Origin: JAEULH01 sp963789785 | GTDB taxonomy: Bacteria; Pseudomonadota; Alphaproteobacteria; Rhodospirillales; Defluviicoccaceae | Direction: 5' to 3' | Length of the DNA stretch: 64,000 nucleotides | Assembly (NCBI GenBank): GCA_963789785.1 | Contig: CAWBNC010000034.1 | Location: 34,312-98,311 of the forward strand | Shown: positions 49,602 through 58,743 of the stretch, piece by piece | Numbering within the stretch: position 1 is the first letter of the stretch | Layout of the letters: the number at the start of each line of letters is the position of its first letter | Made by a program: the position numbers and the translations under genes | The notes under the pieces: generated by a model | What the model saw: only the letters and a program-made list of their open reading frames with translations | What the model was told of the DNA's origin: nothing | The model's database searches: none

Positions 49602-50450
49602 ATGAGGCATCCATTCAGATATTTGGCCGTCGCGGCGATACTCGCCGCCGCCGCCGGCTGTTCCAACCAATACCTTGACAAAGCGCGGTCCACCCAGCCA
49701 CAAGGCACTCCCTTCGAGACGGCGCTGGCTCGCGACTATATCGCCATGTCCAAGTCCGAGGCGAAGTACGGCGACGTAAGCGACACGACGACGTACGCGC
49801 GTCGCGCCACCGCCGCTGCGGAAGGCCAGCTTGTCCTTCCCGACGACCTTAAGGGACGGAAGATACCGCAGCGCTATCGCAGCGACCTGCGCGACGCCCG
49901 GGAGCGCCTCGTCACCGCGCTCGATAGCAATGCCCGGACAACCGCCCCCGAGTTGGCAGCACAGGCGCAGGTGCTCTATGACTGCTGGGTCGAGCAGGCG
50001 GAGGAGAGCCTGCAGCCCGACGATCTCAAGGCCTGCCGCAAGGGCTTCGAAACCGCGCTCAGCGAGGCCGAGGCGGCAGTCGCAGCAGCGGCAGTGACAC
50101 CGGCGGCGGCGATTGAAGCAAACCGCTATCTGGTCTTCTTCGATCTCAACAGCGCCAAGCTGTCGCCGGAGGCGACGGAAATCGTCACCCAGGCGGTCGA
50201 TGTCGCCACGAAGAGACCGGACGAGCCGATCATGATCACCGGCTTTACCGACACGACCGGCACGCCGCAGTACAACCTGCGCCTGTCGAAGCGCCGGGCG
50301 GACTCGGTCGCGACGGCTATGATCTCGCGCGGGGTCGATCGGACACGGATCGCCACCGAGGGCATGGGCGAGAACAACCTTCTGGTCCCCACCGGAGACG
50401 GTGTCGCCGAGCCGCAGAACCGGCGGGCCGAGATCGCCTTCGGTCGCTGA
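49602..50450 (+). CDS. OmpA-like lipoprotein
   Basis: 282 residues. The lipobox LAAAAGC gives a lipidated Cys20. After an Ala-rich helical region (about 60-165) comes an OmpA-type peptidoglycan-binding domain: RYLVFFDLNSAKLSPEATEI, TGFTDTTGTPQYNLRLSKRR and NRRAEIAF at the end. It probably tethers the envelope to peptidoglycan. GAGGAG lies 7 bases upstream and an intrinsic terminator follows. It lies 69 bases after the barrel gene and may be in one transcript. Confidence 0.9.
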   Translation: MRHPFRYLAVAAILAAAAGCSNQYLDKARSTQPQGTPFETALARDYIAMSKSEAKYGDVSDTTTYARRATAAAEGQLVLPDDLKGRKIPQRYRSDLRDARERLVTALDSNARTTAPELAAQAQVLYDCWVEQAEESLQPDDLKACRKGFETALSEAEAAVAAAAVTPAAAIEANRYLVFFDLNSAKLSPEATEIVTQAVDVATKRPDEPIMITGFTDTTGTPQYNLRLSKRRADSVATAMISRGVDRTRIATEGMGENNLLVPTGDGVAEPQNRRAEIAFGR

Positions 50451-50473
50451 TACCTCCCGCACCTTAGCCTTTC

Positions 50474-50507
50474 GGGGATGCCGCACGACGCGGCATCCCC
50501 TTCTTTT
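50474..50507 (+). terminator. Intrinsic terminator after the OmpA-like lipoprotein gene
   Basis: Perfect 11-bp stem GGGGATGCCGC / GCGGCATCCCC with a 5-base loop ACGAC, followed by TTCTTTT. Confidence 0.93.
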
Positions 50508-50691
50508 CCAAATGTAAGTCGCGCCAACCATTAATCAGGTTATCGCCGCCGCGCCCCAGGCAGTGCGATCCTGCAGCCTGTCTTTTCGAATACGAGGTCT
50601 GCCTCGGCTCCATGGCCGCGAGCAAGGCGCTCGGCTGCGAGATCGTCGCCGACTGACGGTTGGCGCGCTGCATGATCCAAGGAGACGTTCC

Positions 50692-51657
50692 GTGGCCGAA
50701 AAGCCCGTCGTTCTTGTCACCCGCAAGCTGCCCGACGCTGTCGAGGCCCGGCTGCGGCGCGACTTCGACGCCCGACTGAACGCGGACGACGCTCAGCTCT
50801 CGGCCGAAGATCTTGTCGAACGCGGCAGCGGCGCCGACGCGATGCTCGCCTGCCCGACCGAGAAGCTGAGCGCAGACGTGATCGCCCGGCTGCCCGAGTC
50901 CATCCGCGCCGTCGCCACCTACTCGGTGGGCTACGACCACATCGACCTCAACGCTGCGAAAGCGCGCGGGATCATCGTCAGCAACACGCCGGACGTGCTG
51001 ACCGACGCGACCGCCGAAGTCGCGATCCTGCTCATGCTGGCCGCGGCCCGCCGGGCGCATGAAGGCGAGCTGCTCGTGCGCGCCGGCGCCTGGCGCGACT
51101 GGAGCCCGACCTACATGCTGGGCACCCAGGTCAGCGGGAAGAGGCTCGGCATCATCGGCATGGGCCGGATCGGCAGGACCGTCGCCCGCATCGCCCGCGG
51201 GTTCGACATGGAGATCCACTATTCCAGCGCCCGCAGGCTGGCGGCGGACGCGGAAGAGGGCGCGATCTTCCACCCGCAAGTCGACGACCTCCTGGCAGCC
51301 AGCGACTTTCTGTCGCTGCATTGCCCGGCGACGCCGGAGACGAACGGCCTCCTCAATGCGGAGCGGATCGCCCGTTTGCCCGAGCACGCGATCGTCGTCA
51401 ACACCGCGCGGGGCACGATCATCGACGACGACGCGCTGATCGCGGCGCTCAAGAGCGGCCGCATCGCCGCTGCCGGCCTCGACGTGTATACGGGAGAGCC
51501 GGACATCCACCCCGGCTACCGCGACCTCGACAATGTCTTCCTCCTGCCTCACATCGGCAGCGCGACGCGAGAAACGCGCGACGCCATGGGCTTTCGCGCA
51601 CTCGACAACCTCGACGCGATCTTTGCCGGCCGGGAACCGCGCGACCGGCTGGTGTAA
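50692..51657 (+). CDS. D-isomer 2-hydroxyacid dehydrogenase (glyoxylate/hydroxypyruvate reductase-like)
   Basis: NAD(P)H-dependent reduction of 2-oxo acids. About 321 residues from a GTG at 50692 (AAGGAG 7 bases upstream). The NAD-binding motif is LGIIGMGRIGRTVARIARGF. The catalytic Arg is in VVNTARGTIID, Glu in DVYTGEPDIHPG and His in LLPHIGSATRETR. YSVGYDHIDLNAAKARGI is typical of the glyoxylate reductase group. It converges with the flippase gene, 18 bases apart. Confidence 0.93.
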   Translation: MAEKPVVLVTRKLPDAVEARLRRDFDARLNADDAQLSAEDLVERGSGADAMLACPTEKLSADVIARLPESIRAVATYSVGYDHIDLNAAKARGIIVSNTPDVLTDATAEVAILLMLAAARRAHEGELLVRAGAWRDWSPTYMLGTQVSGKRLGIIGMGRIGRTVARIARGFDMEIHYSSARRLAADAEEGAIFHPQVDDLLAASDFLSLHCPATPETNGLLNAERIARLPEHAIVVNTARGTIIDDDALIAALKSGRIAAAGLDVYTGEPDIHPGYRDLDNVFLLPHIGSATRETRDAMGFRALDNLDAIFAGREPRDRLV

Positions 51658-51675
51658 CGACGGCCGCGTTCGGCG

Positions 51676-53001
51676 TCAGCCGCCCGGCTTCGTTGCGGTG
51701 CGCCGCCACCACCATATCAGGCAGCCCCACTGACCCACGGCATGAAGAACTTCGGTGATGAGCAGGCCGTAGGCGGCGCCGAGCAGTCCGTAAGCGACGA
51801 CCAGCGGTACGCCGATGCAGAGCGTGCCGGCGACGGCGAGGCACTGGGTGAAAAAGCGCAAGTTGGCCTGACGCAGCGCCGACAGCATAATGCTGGGCGG
51901 CAGGGCCACAGCGATGAAGAACGGCACGAGCGCCATGATCTCGATCAGGGCGAAGGCGCCCTCGATCTGCGCACCGAACAGGAGGCCGATCGCGAATTCG
52001 CCGCCCAGGAAAATGGCTCCGCCATAGATGACGGACAGCACGATCATCGGGACCGACAAGCGCAGCACGTAGGCCCACTGCCGGGCCTGCGACATCTGGT
52101 CGATCTCGCGCGCCGCCATCGGGATCAGCATCAGGCCCAGGCCCATGACGATCTGGAAGAATGGTGCGACGAGCGTCTCCGCCCCCTTCAGCAGGCCGGC
52201 CGCCTCGGCCGAGACGAGCGCGCCGACGATAAAGAAGTAGCCCTGATAGGTCGCGATCCCCATCGGCACCGCCAGCAGGAGCCATTTTCCGAACGACCAA
52301 TGCTCGCGGAAATAGCGCCTGGTGGCGCCGCGGGGAGAGGGCCCGCTGTTGCGGCGGAACGTGATGCGCCGGAACTGCGAAAGGCAAACGAGGACGCTGA
52401 AGGCGGTAAGCATGACGTAGACGTCGGCGATGGTCGCGCCGCCGACCTGCGTCATGACCGCAAATCCGGCGGCGACGAGAGCGAGGAAGGTTAACGATTG
52501 CGCCATCGCATGGTACGGCCGCAGATCGACGTAGAACTGCCGCCGGGAAAAGTACAGGAAGCAGTACGCGAAGGCGAAAGCCGAACTGGTCAGCAGCCCG
52601 ACCAGCATCCTCTCGCCGATGTGACCGGTGGCCCAGGCCAGCGCCGAACCGAGCACAACCAGCAGGCACATGGCGCCGACCCACAGCGCCTCAAGGCCGA
52701 TGAGAAAGCGAAGATAGCCGGACGCTTCCGCCGGCGCCCGTCTCGGCCCGTAAACGGCCATCGGCTCGAGCACGAGGCAGTCCTGCAGGGCCCGGATCAG
52801 GGTCACGAAGATGTTGGTAATCGCGTAGATGCCCAGCGCTTCGGCGCCAAGCTGGCGGCCGATGAAAATGCTGGCGAGAAAGCTGACCGCCGCCGTGGCG
52901 CCCTGGTCGGCGATACTTGCGCCGGAGCGGGCGCCGATCGCCACGAGCCTGCCGAGAGAGAGCCTGATCGGGCGCGCCGTCGGGAAGAACTGGTCAGGCA
53001 T
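51676..53001 (-). CDS. Polysaccharide flippase / Wzx-like membrane protein
   Basis: About 441 residues with 12 to 14 hydrophobic segments, MOP-superfamily pattern: GASIADQGATAAVSFLASIF at the first helices and GRQLGAEALGIYAITNIFVT after. Probably moves lipid-linked polysaccharide across the inner membrane. I prefer the ATG at 53001; the frame is open to 53028. No glycosyltransferase genes are next to it, so the sugar is unknown. Confidence 0.78.
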   Translation of the reverse strand: MPDQFFPTARPIRLSLGRLVAIGARSGASIADQGATAAVSFLASIFIGRQLGAEALGIYAITNIFVTLIRALQDCLVLEPMAVYGPRRAPAEASGYLRFLIGLEALWVGAMCLLVVLGSALAWATGHIGERMLVGLLTSSAFAFAYCFLYFSRRQFYVDLRPYHAMAQSLTFLALVAAGFAVMTQVGGATIADVYVMLTAFSVLVCLSQFRRITFRRNSGPSPRGATRRYFREHWSFGKWLLLAVPMGIATYQGYFFIVGALVSAEAAGLLKGAETLVAPFFQIVMGLGLMLIPMAAREIDQMSQARQWAYVLRLSVPMIVLSVIYGGAIFLGGEFAIGLLFGAQIEGAFALIEIMALVPFFIAVALPPSIMLSALRQANLRFFTQCLAVAGTLCIGVPLVVAYGLLGAAYGLLITEVLHAVGQWGCLIWWWRRTATKPGG

Positions 53002-53202
53002 GAGTACGGCCACGGCACATCCGGGCACGGCGGCAGCCGTCCGGGCGGCGGAGACGGAGACACCCCATGGAACCTCCAGGTGTGCGCGAAAAGGATTTCG
53101 ACGAATTGTCGCCCCGTCATCATGCCGGCGGCGGGTTAAGGCGCGCTTAAGCGCCGTCGACCGAAGCGGCGCAGGCGGCCAACTGGTCGGAGCGGGAAAA
53201 GA

Positions 53203-53234
53203 AAAGGCCCCCGCGGCCGGAGCCGGGGGGCCTT
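53203..53234 (-). terminator. Intrinsic terminator after the chemoreceptor gene
   Basis: On the minus strand AAGGCCCCC pairs with GGGGGCCTT, followed by TTCTTTT. It lies 24 bases after the chemoreceptor stop. Confidence 0.85.
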
Positions 53235-53257
53235 GTGCTGCCGCGCCTGGGTGGATC

Positions 53258-54940
53258 CTAAGCGGCGCGGACGTTGCCGAGGAAGCCGTCGACGGAGCGG
53301 CGCATCTCCTCGGAGCGCTCGGCCATCAGCCGGGCGGCTTCGAGCACCTGGCCGGCGGCGGCGCCGGTCTCGCCGGCGGCCTGGGTGACGCCGGCGATGT
53401 TGCTGGTCACCTCACTCGTGCCCTGCGCGGCCTGTTCGACGTTGCGGGCGATCTCCTGGGTCGCGGCGTCCTGCTCTTCGACCGCCGCGGCGATGGAGGC
53501 GGCGATCTCGTTGATCTTGCCGATGGTCGCGACGATGCCCTCGATGGCGCCGACGGTGCCGCCGATCTCGGCGCGGACCGCGTCGATCTGGGCGGCGATC
53601 TCCTCGGTCGCCTTGGCCGTCTGGTTGGCCAGCGACTTGACCTCGCCCGCGACCACCGCGAAGCCCTTGCCGGCGTCGCCGGCCCGGGCCGCCTCGATGG
53701 TCGCATTCAGCGCCAGAAGGTTGGTCTGCCCGGCGATGGCGTTGATCAGGTTGACCACCTCGCCGATCTTCTCCGCCGAGGCCGCCAGACCGCGCACCGT
53801 GGCTTGCGTCTTCTCCGCCTCGCCGGCGGCATCGCGGGCAATGCCGCTGGACTCGCCCATCTGCCGCGCGATCTCGCGGATCGAGCTCGACAGCTCCTCG
53901 GCCGCCGCCGCCACCGTCTGGACGTTGCTCGACGCCTGATCCGAGGCCGCCGCCACCGCCGAGGCCTGACGGCTGGTCTCCTCCGCCGTCGCCGACATCG
54001 CCTGCGACGTCGACTGCATCTCCGCGGCCGAACCGCCCAGCGCCTCCATGACGGCCGCAACCTCAGAGTCGAACCTGTCGGCCAGCTCTGACATTGCCTG
54101 CTTGCGGTCGATCTCGGCCTGCCGGGCCAACTCCTCCTGCTTGGCTTCGAGCCGCACCTTTTGGATGGCGTGCTCCTTGAACACCTGGACCGCGTCCGCC
54201 ATTTCGCCGATCTCGTTTTTCCGCCCGCGCTCCGGAACCTCGACCTCAAGCTGACCGTTGGCCAGCTCTGTCATGGCAATCGTCATGCGCGAAATCGGCT
54301 GTGTGATGGCGCGGCCGACGAAGAAGCAGGTTCCGACGAGCAGCACGAGGGTCGGAACGATGACTCCGCTCGCCAAGAGCAGTTTGTCGTAAAAAACGGC
54401 GGCAACATCATCAAGGTAGATTCCGGTGCCGATGATCCAATGCCAAGGCGCGAATCCACGGACGTAGGAAATTTTCTCGACAGGGTTCTCCATGCCGGGC
54501 TTCGGCCAAGAGTAGTTAACGAACCCGGCTCCGTCCTTCTCAACGACTTCAGTCATCTTGACGAAGAGCCGCTTGCCCCTCTTGTCTTTCATCCGCGAAA
54601 GATCTTGGCCGTCAAGCTCGGGCTTGATTGGATGCATGACCATCGTCGGCTGGAAATCGTTGATCCAGAAGTACTCGTTGTCGTCGTAACGCAGGTCGCG
54701 CAGAGCATCTTTGGCCGCCGTCTGTGCCTCTGCGCGCGTGAGCGACCCCGCGTTTTCAAGTGCTGCAAAGTGTTCCAGAATCCCGTAGGCAGTCTCAACC
54801 AGATTTCTGGTCTTGTCCTGTCGATCTTCAACAAGCGCTTGTTCCAAGGCGAGGAGAGATATCCCGGCCATGACTACACAGCTCATGACCGCCACGCATG
54901 CAATGATCATCAGGCGCCTGGAAATATTCAGGTTCTTCAC
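53258..54940 (-). CDS. Methyl-accepting chemotaxis protein with single Cache domain
   Basis: About 560 residues from a GTG at 54940 (GGAGTG upstream). An N-terminal membrane helix (ISRRLMIIACVAVMSCVVMA) is followed by a periplasmic sCache_2-type domain (YDDNEYFWINDFQPTMVMHP, FVNYSWPKPGMENPVEKISY, WHWIIGTGIYLDDV), a second helix, a HAMP domain (RAITQPISRMTIAMTELANG), and a signalling domain with hairpin tip INAIAGQTNLLALNATIEAA. Senses a small ligand, possibly an organic acid, and controls CheA. No che genes are nearby. Confidence 0.94.
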   Translation of the reverse strand: MKNLNISRRLMIIACVAVMSCVVMAGISLLALEQALVEDRQDKTRNLVETAYGILEHFAALENAGSLTRAEAQTAAKDALRDLRYDDNEYFWINDFQPTMVMHPIKPELDGQDLSRMKDKRGKRLFVKMTEVVEKDGAGFVNYSWPKPGMENPVEKISYVRGFAPWHWIIGTGIYLDDVAAVFYDKLLLASGVIVPTLVLLVGTCFFVGRAITQPISRMTIAMTELANGQLEVEVPERGRKNEIGEMADAVQVFKEHAIQKVRLEAKQEELARQAEIDRKQAMSELADRFDSEVAAVMEALGGSAAEMQSTSQAMSATAEETSRQASAVAAASDQASSNVQTVAAAAEELSSSIREIARQMGESSGIARDAAGEAEKTQATVRGLAASAEKIGEVVNLINAIAGQTNLLALNATIEAARAGDAGKGFAVVAGEVKSLANQTAKATEEIAAQIDAVRAEIGGTVGAIEGIVATIGKINEIAASIAAAVEEQDAATQEIARNVEQAAQGTSEVTSNIAGVTQAAGETGAAAGQVLEAARLMAERSEEMRRSVDGFLGNVRAA

Positions 54941-55164
54941 GATTTCACTCCACCCGTGGTAGGACACAGCCGGTCGTCGAGCAGGCCGCAGACTGTTTCG
55001 CTCGCGAACATGCCAAGCTTGGCCTAAGGGGGGGTTAAAAGCGGCGCCGGATGGGGCGTTTCGCCGAGCAGTTGAACAGCACGAGCGTGTTGCTATTGTT
55101 TTCCGCGCCGCGACGCTGTTCAATAGCTTAAAGAATAAACGGGCACGCAGGCTGGGGGGCTGGC

Positions 55165-55457
55165 ATGCGGCGGTGGGGGTGGATTGCGTCAGGCTCGGCG
55201 CTGTTGCTGGCGCTGGTTCTCAGCAAGGCTGCTGCAGGGGCGCAAGCCCAAGCGATGAGTGTACTTCTTCTTACGGCGGCGTCATGCGGCGCAGGACAGG
55301 AAGCCTCGGGCGGTCGCGCCTGGCCTACGACCCTTACTACCTGGAGCAGGAGTGGCGAGGCTGGTGGGTAGACAGCGGATGCATCGAGCTTCAGCACCCG
55401 GACAAGGCTTTCATTGCCTTTTGCAAGAAGCGGTATGAGCGCAAGCCCAATCCCTAA
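55165..55457 (+). pseudogene. Possible small secreted protein with a frameshift
   Basis: A signal peptide starts at 55165 (MRRWGWIASGSALLLALVLS then KAAAGAQAQA). The likely mature part lies in another frame and ends ...EWRGWWVDSGCIELQHPDKA with AFCKKRYERKPNP before the stop at 55457. The frames join near 55255. Mature part about 65 residues, with Cys and aromatic residues. No family recognised. Confidence 0.45.
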
Positions 55458-55498
55458 TGTTCTTTTCCACAAACCCACATATGCCCATTTTTACGAAT

Positions 55499-56940
55499 TA
55501 GCAGCCCGTTGATGATGTGATCATGCTGGATCGGTGCTGACGATCACGACGAGGATGCCGAGGCCGGCTTCGTCGATGGCGAGAATGACGAACACCGCCG
55601 TTTCCGCCGTTTGAACGACGAGCAGCAACAGTTTCCCTCGGGCGGCGGCTTCCTTGGGCGTTCCGGCGCCGATCAGCAGGCGCATCAGGATCCCGAGGTT
55701 GTGGCCGGCGACGTGGATCAGGTAGCGCTTGTGGACGGTCTCGCGTCCGCGGAGCCACGTTCGGCGCATGCCGCCACGCTCCAGATTGTGGGCGAACGAG
55801 CGCTCGACGATTTCGGCCCGTTTTCGCATTCCCGCCTTGCCGACCGCCGAGCGCAGCCGGTTGCGGTTGGCGTAGACGGCGTCCCGGGCCTCGGTATCGC
55901 CGTGCCAGCGGGAGAAACTCTTGCGCTGAGGCTCTGCGATCCGTGTCTTCCAGACGCCGCCGTCGAGATCCTTCAGCACCGCGCGGGCGTGATAGCCTTT
56001 GTCGGCGATGAGCTCGGCGGCTTTGGCCGCCGTCGGCGCCTGGCCGACGTTCGCCAGGTTCGCCGCCGCTGCCTTCAGCGTCCCCGGCAGCGTCGTCGTG
56101 TCACCCTCGTCGGCCGGATGGACCTCCGCCGCCACGACGACGCCGGTGTCCAGATCGACGGCGTGTTCCGGCTTGTAGCCGAGATGGGTGGCGCCATCCT
56201 TCATCCTGGCGATCTTCGCTTCGGGATCGGTCGTGCTCACCCAGTCCGCATTGGACAGCGTCTTGCCCTTCCGTTTCCGGTCCAGGCGAACAAGGTCCTC
56301 GGCCGAGGGCGTCTGGATGCCGCTCTCCTTGGCCATGCGGTTCAGCATGTCCCGGTAGGTCTCGCCCGTCTCCCGGCGCACGATCGCGCGCAGCGCGGCG
56401 TTGGCCTCCATGGTCGAGGCGTCCACCCCGATCCGATCGCCCTTCACCAGACCGTGCTCCGCGATCAGCGATAGCACCCAGCCGAACACCGCCTCGTGGA
56501 CCTCATGCGGCAGGCGGCTCCGCGTCTTCGACAGCCACGAATGATCCGGCACCCGGGCGGTCGTCTCAAGGCGCAGGAAGTCCCTCAGCGAAAGCGAGTC
56601 CGCGCAGCGCCACTCGATCCCGCGCTCGGAGTTGATGCCCTCGAAGTAGCCGACCATGTGCATCCGGAAGTACCGCCCCGGCGGGATCGACGGCGCCCCC
56701 ATCTTCGCCGCGTAGTGCGGCTTGCACGCCGTCTCGGCGAAGGTGTCGAAGCCGGCATCGATCAAAACCGCCTGCAGCCGATCGTAAAAAACATGCCCCG
56801 GCGAGCGCGGCATCTCCCGCCACGTCACCACCAGATCACCCTGTCGGTCCCCTTGCCGTCCCAGCGCCATGTCGATCAATCCCTCGAACCGCTATGGGCG
56901 CAGGGAGTCAGAACCAGCCGACTTCGTCAACGGGCTGTTA
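55499..56940 (-). mobile_element. IS1182-like insertion sequence, copy 2 (inverted relative to copy 1)
   Basis: 1442 bp between TAGCAGCCCGTTGA (left) and TCAACGGGCTGTTA (right, 56927-56940). Nearly identical to copy 1 but in opposite orientation, so the ~19 kb between is flanked by long inverted repeats. The right edge lies 14 bases before a truncated parA. Confidence 0.88.
55521..56870 (-). CDS. IS1182-like transposase, copy 2
   Basis: About 449 residues from the ATG at 56870, with the same domains and DDE residues as copy 1 (DRIGVDAST, LIADKGYHARAV, VERSFAHNLE). A few changes are seen (for example DMLNRMAKESGIQT for DMLKRMAKESGIET). The C-terminus differs after VVIVSTDPA because of small indels before the inverted repeat. 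Intact frame. Confidence 0.9.
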   Translation of the reverse strand: MALGRQGDRQGDLVVTWREMPRSPGHVFYDRLQAVLIDAGFDTFAETACKPHYAAKMGAPSIPPGRYFRMHMVGYFEGINSERGIEWRCADSLSLRDFLRLETTARVPDHSWLSKTRSRLPHEVHEAVFGWVLSLIAEHGLVKGDRIGVDASTMEANAALRAIVRRETGETYRDMLNRMAKESGIQTPSAEDLVRLDRKRKGKTLSNADWVSTTDPEAKIARMKDGATHLGYKPEHAVDLDTGVVVAAEVHPADEGDTTTLPGTLKAAAANLANVGQAPTAAKAAELIADKGYHARAVLKDLDGGVWKTRIAEPQRKSFSRWHGDTEARDAVYANRNRLRSAVGKAGMRKRAEIVERSFAHNLERGGMRRTWLRGRETVHKRYLIHVAGHNLGILMRLLIGAGTPKEAAARGKLLLLVVQTAETAVFVILAIDEAGLGILVVIVSTDPA

Positions 56941-56954
56941 GGGTATGAGGGTTT

Positions 56955-57124
56955 ATGACCATCGCCTTCGTCAATCAGAAGGGCGGGACTGGAAAGACGA
57001 CGCTTTCCGTCAATGTCGCCGCCGCACTCGCCAAGCAAGGCCATAAGATTTTGCTCATCGACGCTGACAAGCAGGGAAGCGCCAGCACATGGGCGAGCCT
57101 GCGGGAAGAGACCCCCTACCAGGT
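56955..57124 (+). pseudogene. 5' fragment of a plasmid-type parA
   Basis: MTIAFVNQKGGTGKTTLSVN with the deviant Walker A KGGTGKTT, then ILLIDADKQGSASTWASLRE. The similarity ends after about 56 codons near ETPYQV; a normal ParA has 210 or more residues. GAGG precedes the ATG. No parB is present. Confidence 0.8.
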
Positions 57125-57318
57125 GAATCGCACTCGGCTTCGTCGCCGCTGGCCACGGCGGCGGGTGGCCCGGACCCGGCCTCCGGCTCGGAGCGTTCGG
57201 CCTTGAACGAGATGATCAGCACAATGGCTGCCAAGCCGCAAGCCGCCGCACCCGCCCACATCGCACTCCGTCGCCGCAGGCGGACTGACCCGGCGCGACT
57301 CTTCGGACCGTCGCTCAT
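57125..57318 (-). pseudogene. 5' fragment of a membrane protein gene
   Basis: From an ATG at 57318: MSDGPKSRAGSVRLRRRSAM followed by one membrane segment WAGAAACGLAAIVLIISF and a hydrophilic stretch. It meets the parA fragment tail to tail at about 57124, after which the frame runs into parA antisense. No family recognised. The ~210 bases from 57319 to 57530 hold no clear gene. Confidence 0.45.
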
Positions 57319-57530
57319 TTACGCAGCCTCTGCAAAGGTAGTGGCCGCGCCTAATGTAGCAACTTTGCAGAGAGTGGTCATGCATTGCGCTATTGATTGC
57401 GAGGTAGACGGATCGTGAACGGACAGGCTCGCGTGATGCAAAGCGGCTTTCAGGGGTTGCGTGCGAGGTTGGGACGAGCGGATCCGTGGCGCGGGCTCGT
57501 GTTAAATCGATCAGAAGATGCGGGCAGGTC

Positions 57531-58340
57531 TCAGTAGCTCACCTTGAACGTCGGGCTGTCCTCGGGCCGCGACGTGCGGCGATCGTAGAGCCGGGTCGTG
57601 GCAATGTTGGCGTGGCCGAACCACTCCTGGACCTTGGCGATGTCGGCGTTGTTGGCAAGCGCATTGGTGCCCGCCGTGGCGCGCAGCGCATGGGCGCCCA
57701 TGCGCTCGATCTCGCCGAGGCCGATCCGGCGGAGGTGGGACACCACGACTTTGTAGACGCCGTCGGTGGTCATCGCCTTGTCGATGCCGCCGGTGCGGTT
57801 GTTGCGCACCGGCTTGAACAAGGGAGAGCCGGGCACGCCGTCGTGGCCGAGGGCCTCGACGTACTCGGAGACCAGCACGGCCGTTCCAGGGTGGAGGGGA
57901 ATGTAGCGGATCTTGTCGCCTTTGCCGTGGACACGGAGGTGGGCGACGCCGCGCCGCTGGGTCACGTCCTTCACCAAGAGCCGGCAAAGCTCCTCCCGGC
58001 GCAAGCCGTGATAGAGGAAGGTCGAGAGGATCGCCCGGTCGCGCTTGCCCTTCAGGGTCGCGGCGTCGGGTGCAGCGAGCAGGGCGCGGGCCTGGTGGTC
58101 GCCCAGCGCCGGGGTCTTGCCCTCGTTATTATCAGCGCGCGGGCGCTTCACGCCCTTGACCGGGTTATGGGTGACGGCGTTCTGCTCGCAGAGGTATTCG
58201 AACAGCGAGGAGAGTGCGGCGAGCTTGCGGCGGATGGTCGCGCCCGCGAGGGCCTGCTCCTCGATCGCCTTGCGCCAGGCGATCACGTGCGAGCGGGTGA
58301 CGACGCGGACCACATCGGGGCCGTGGATGCCGACAAAGCG
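57531..58340 (-). pseudogene. Tyrosine recombinase / integrase, N-terminus missing
   Basis: About 270 residues of a XerC/D-like integrase. Core-binding part HVIAWRKAIEEQALAGATIR and KLAALSSLFEYLCEQNAVTH; catalytic Arg in YHGLRREELCRLL, Lys in HGKGDKIR, His-Arg in GAHALRATAGTNAL, His in WFGHANIATT and Tyr in RLYDRR. The first ~35 residues are replaced at RFVGIHGPD by the end of a GntP fragment. The catalytic domain looks complete. Integrases of this type occur on plasmids and islands. Confidence 0.8.
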
Positions 58341-58566
58341 CAAACATCGGGATGATGGCCGCGACAACGAAGATGTCGCCGTAGGACTCCCGGTGGTTCA
58401 GGCTGCAGACCGCAAGCAGGGTGATGACAGCGCCGTTGTGCGGCAGCATATCGAGGGCGCCCAAGGCGACGGCCGTGACCCGGTGCATCGCCTCCATGGA
58501 GACACCGGCCGCATTAGCCATGTCCACGAAAGATAGCATCGATGTCGCGATGGCCGGGCTGTTCTG
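58341..58566 (-). pseudogene. Fragment of a GntP-family (gluconate-type) permease
   Basis: QNSPAIATSMLSFVDMANAA, MHRVTAVALGALDMLPHNGA and SLNHRESYGDIFVVAAIIP match the C-terminal part of GntP-family carriers. About 75 codons remain. It is fused to the integrase at the shared bases around 58341 and cut at 58566. Consistent with a lost sugar-acid uptake gene. Confidence 0.75.
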
Positions 58567-58743
58567 GGCGCCGCGACGATCGCGTCGGAGATCACCGACG
58601 ACGTGCGCCAGGTCATGGACCGGATGGCGGCGACTGACGAGCAGCGCGCCCGCGCGCGCGAGGGAAGAAGGCCGGCTCACCGGGCGGACCGGACCTCGTC
58701 GTCGCCGCTGCGGAAGAGGGAAACAAGGCGCGGCTGGTGGCGT
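58567..58743 (+). pseudogene. Unidentified coding-like remnant
   Basis: Reads TIASEITDDVRQVMDRMAAT then DEQRARAREG; after one shift it continues GPDLVVAAAEEGNKARLVA. The acidic/basic pattern is protein-like, but there is no start codon and no family. It lies between the GntP fragment and the convergent dehydratase gene. Confidence 0.3.

Noticed and set aside
50511..50691. Short coding-like stretch ending LGCEIVAD-stop before the dehydrogenase gene
   Set aside because: No start codon, under 30 codons and no known family; left unannotated.
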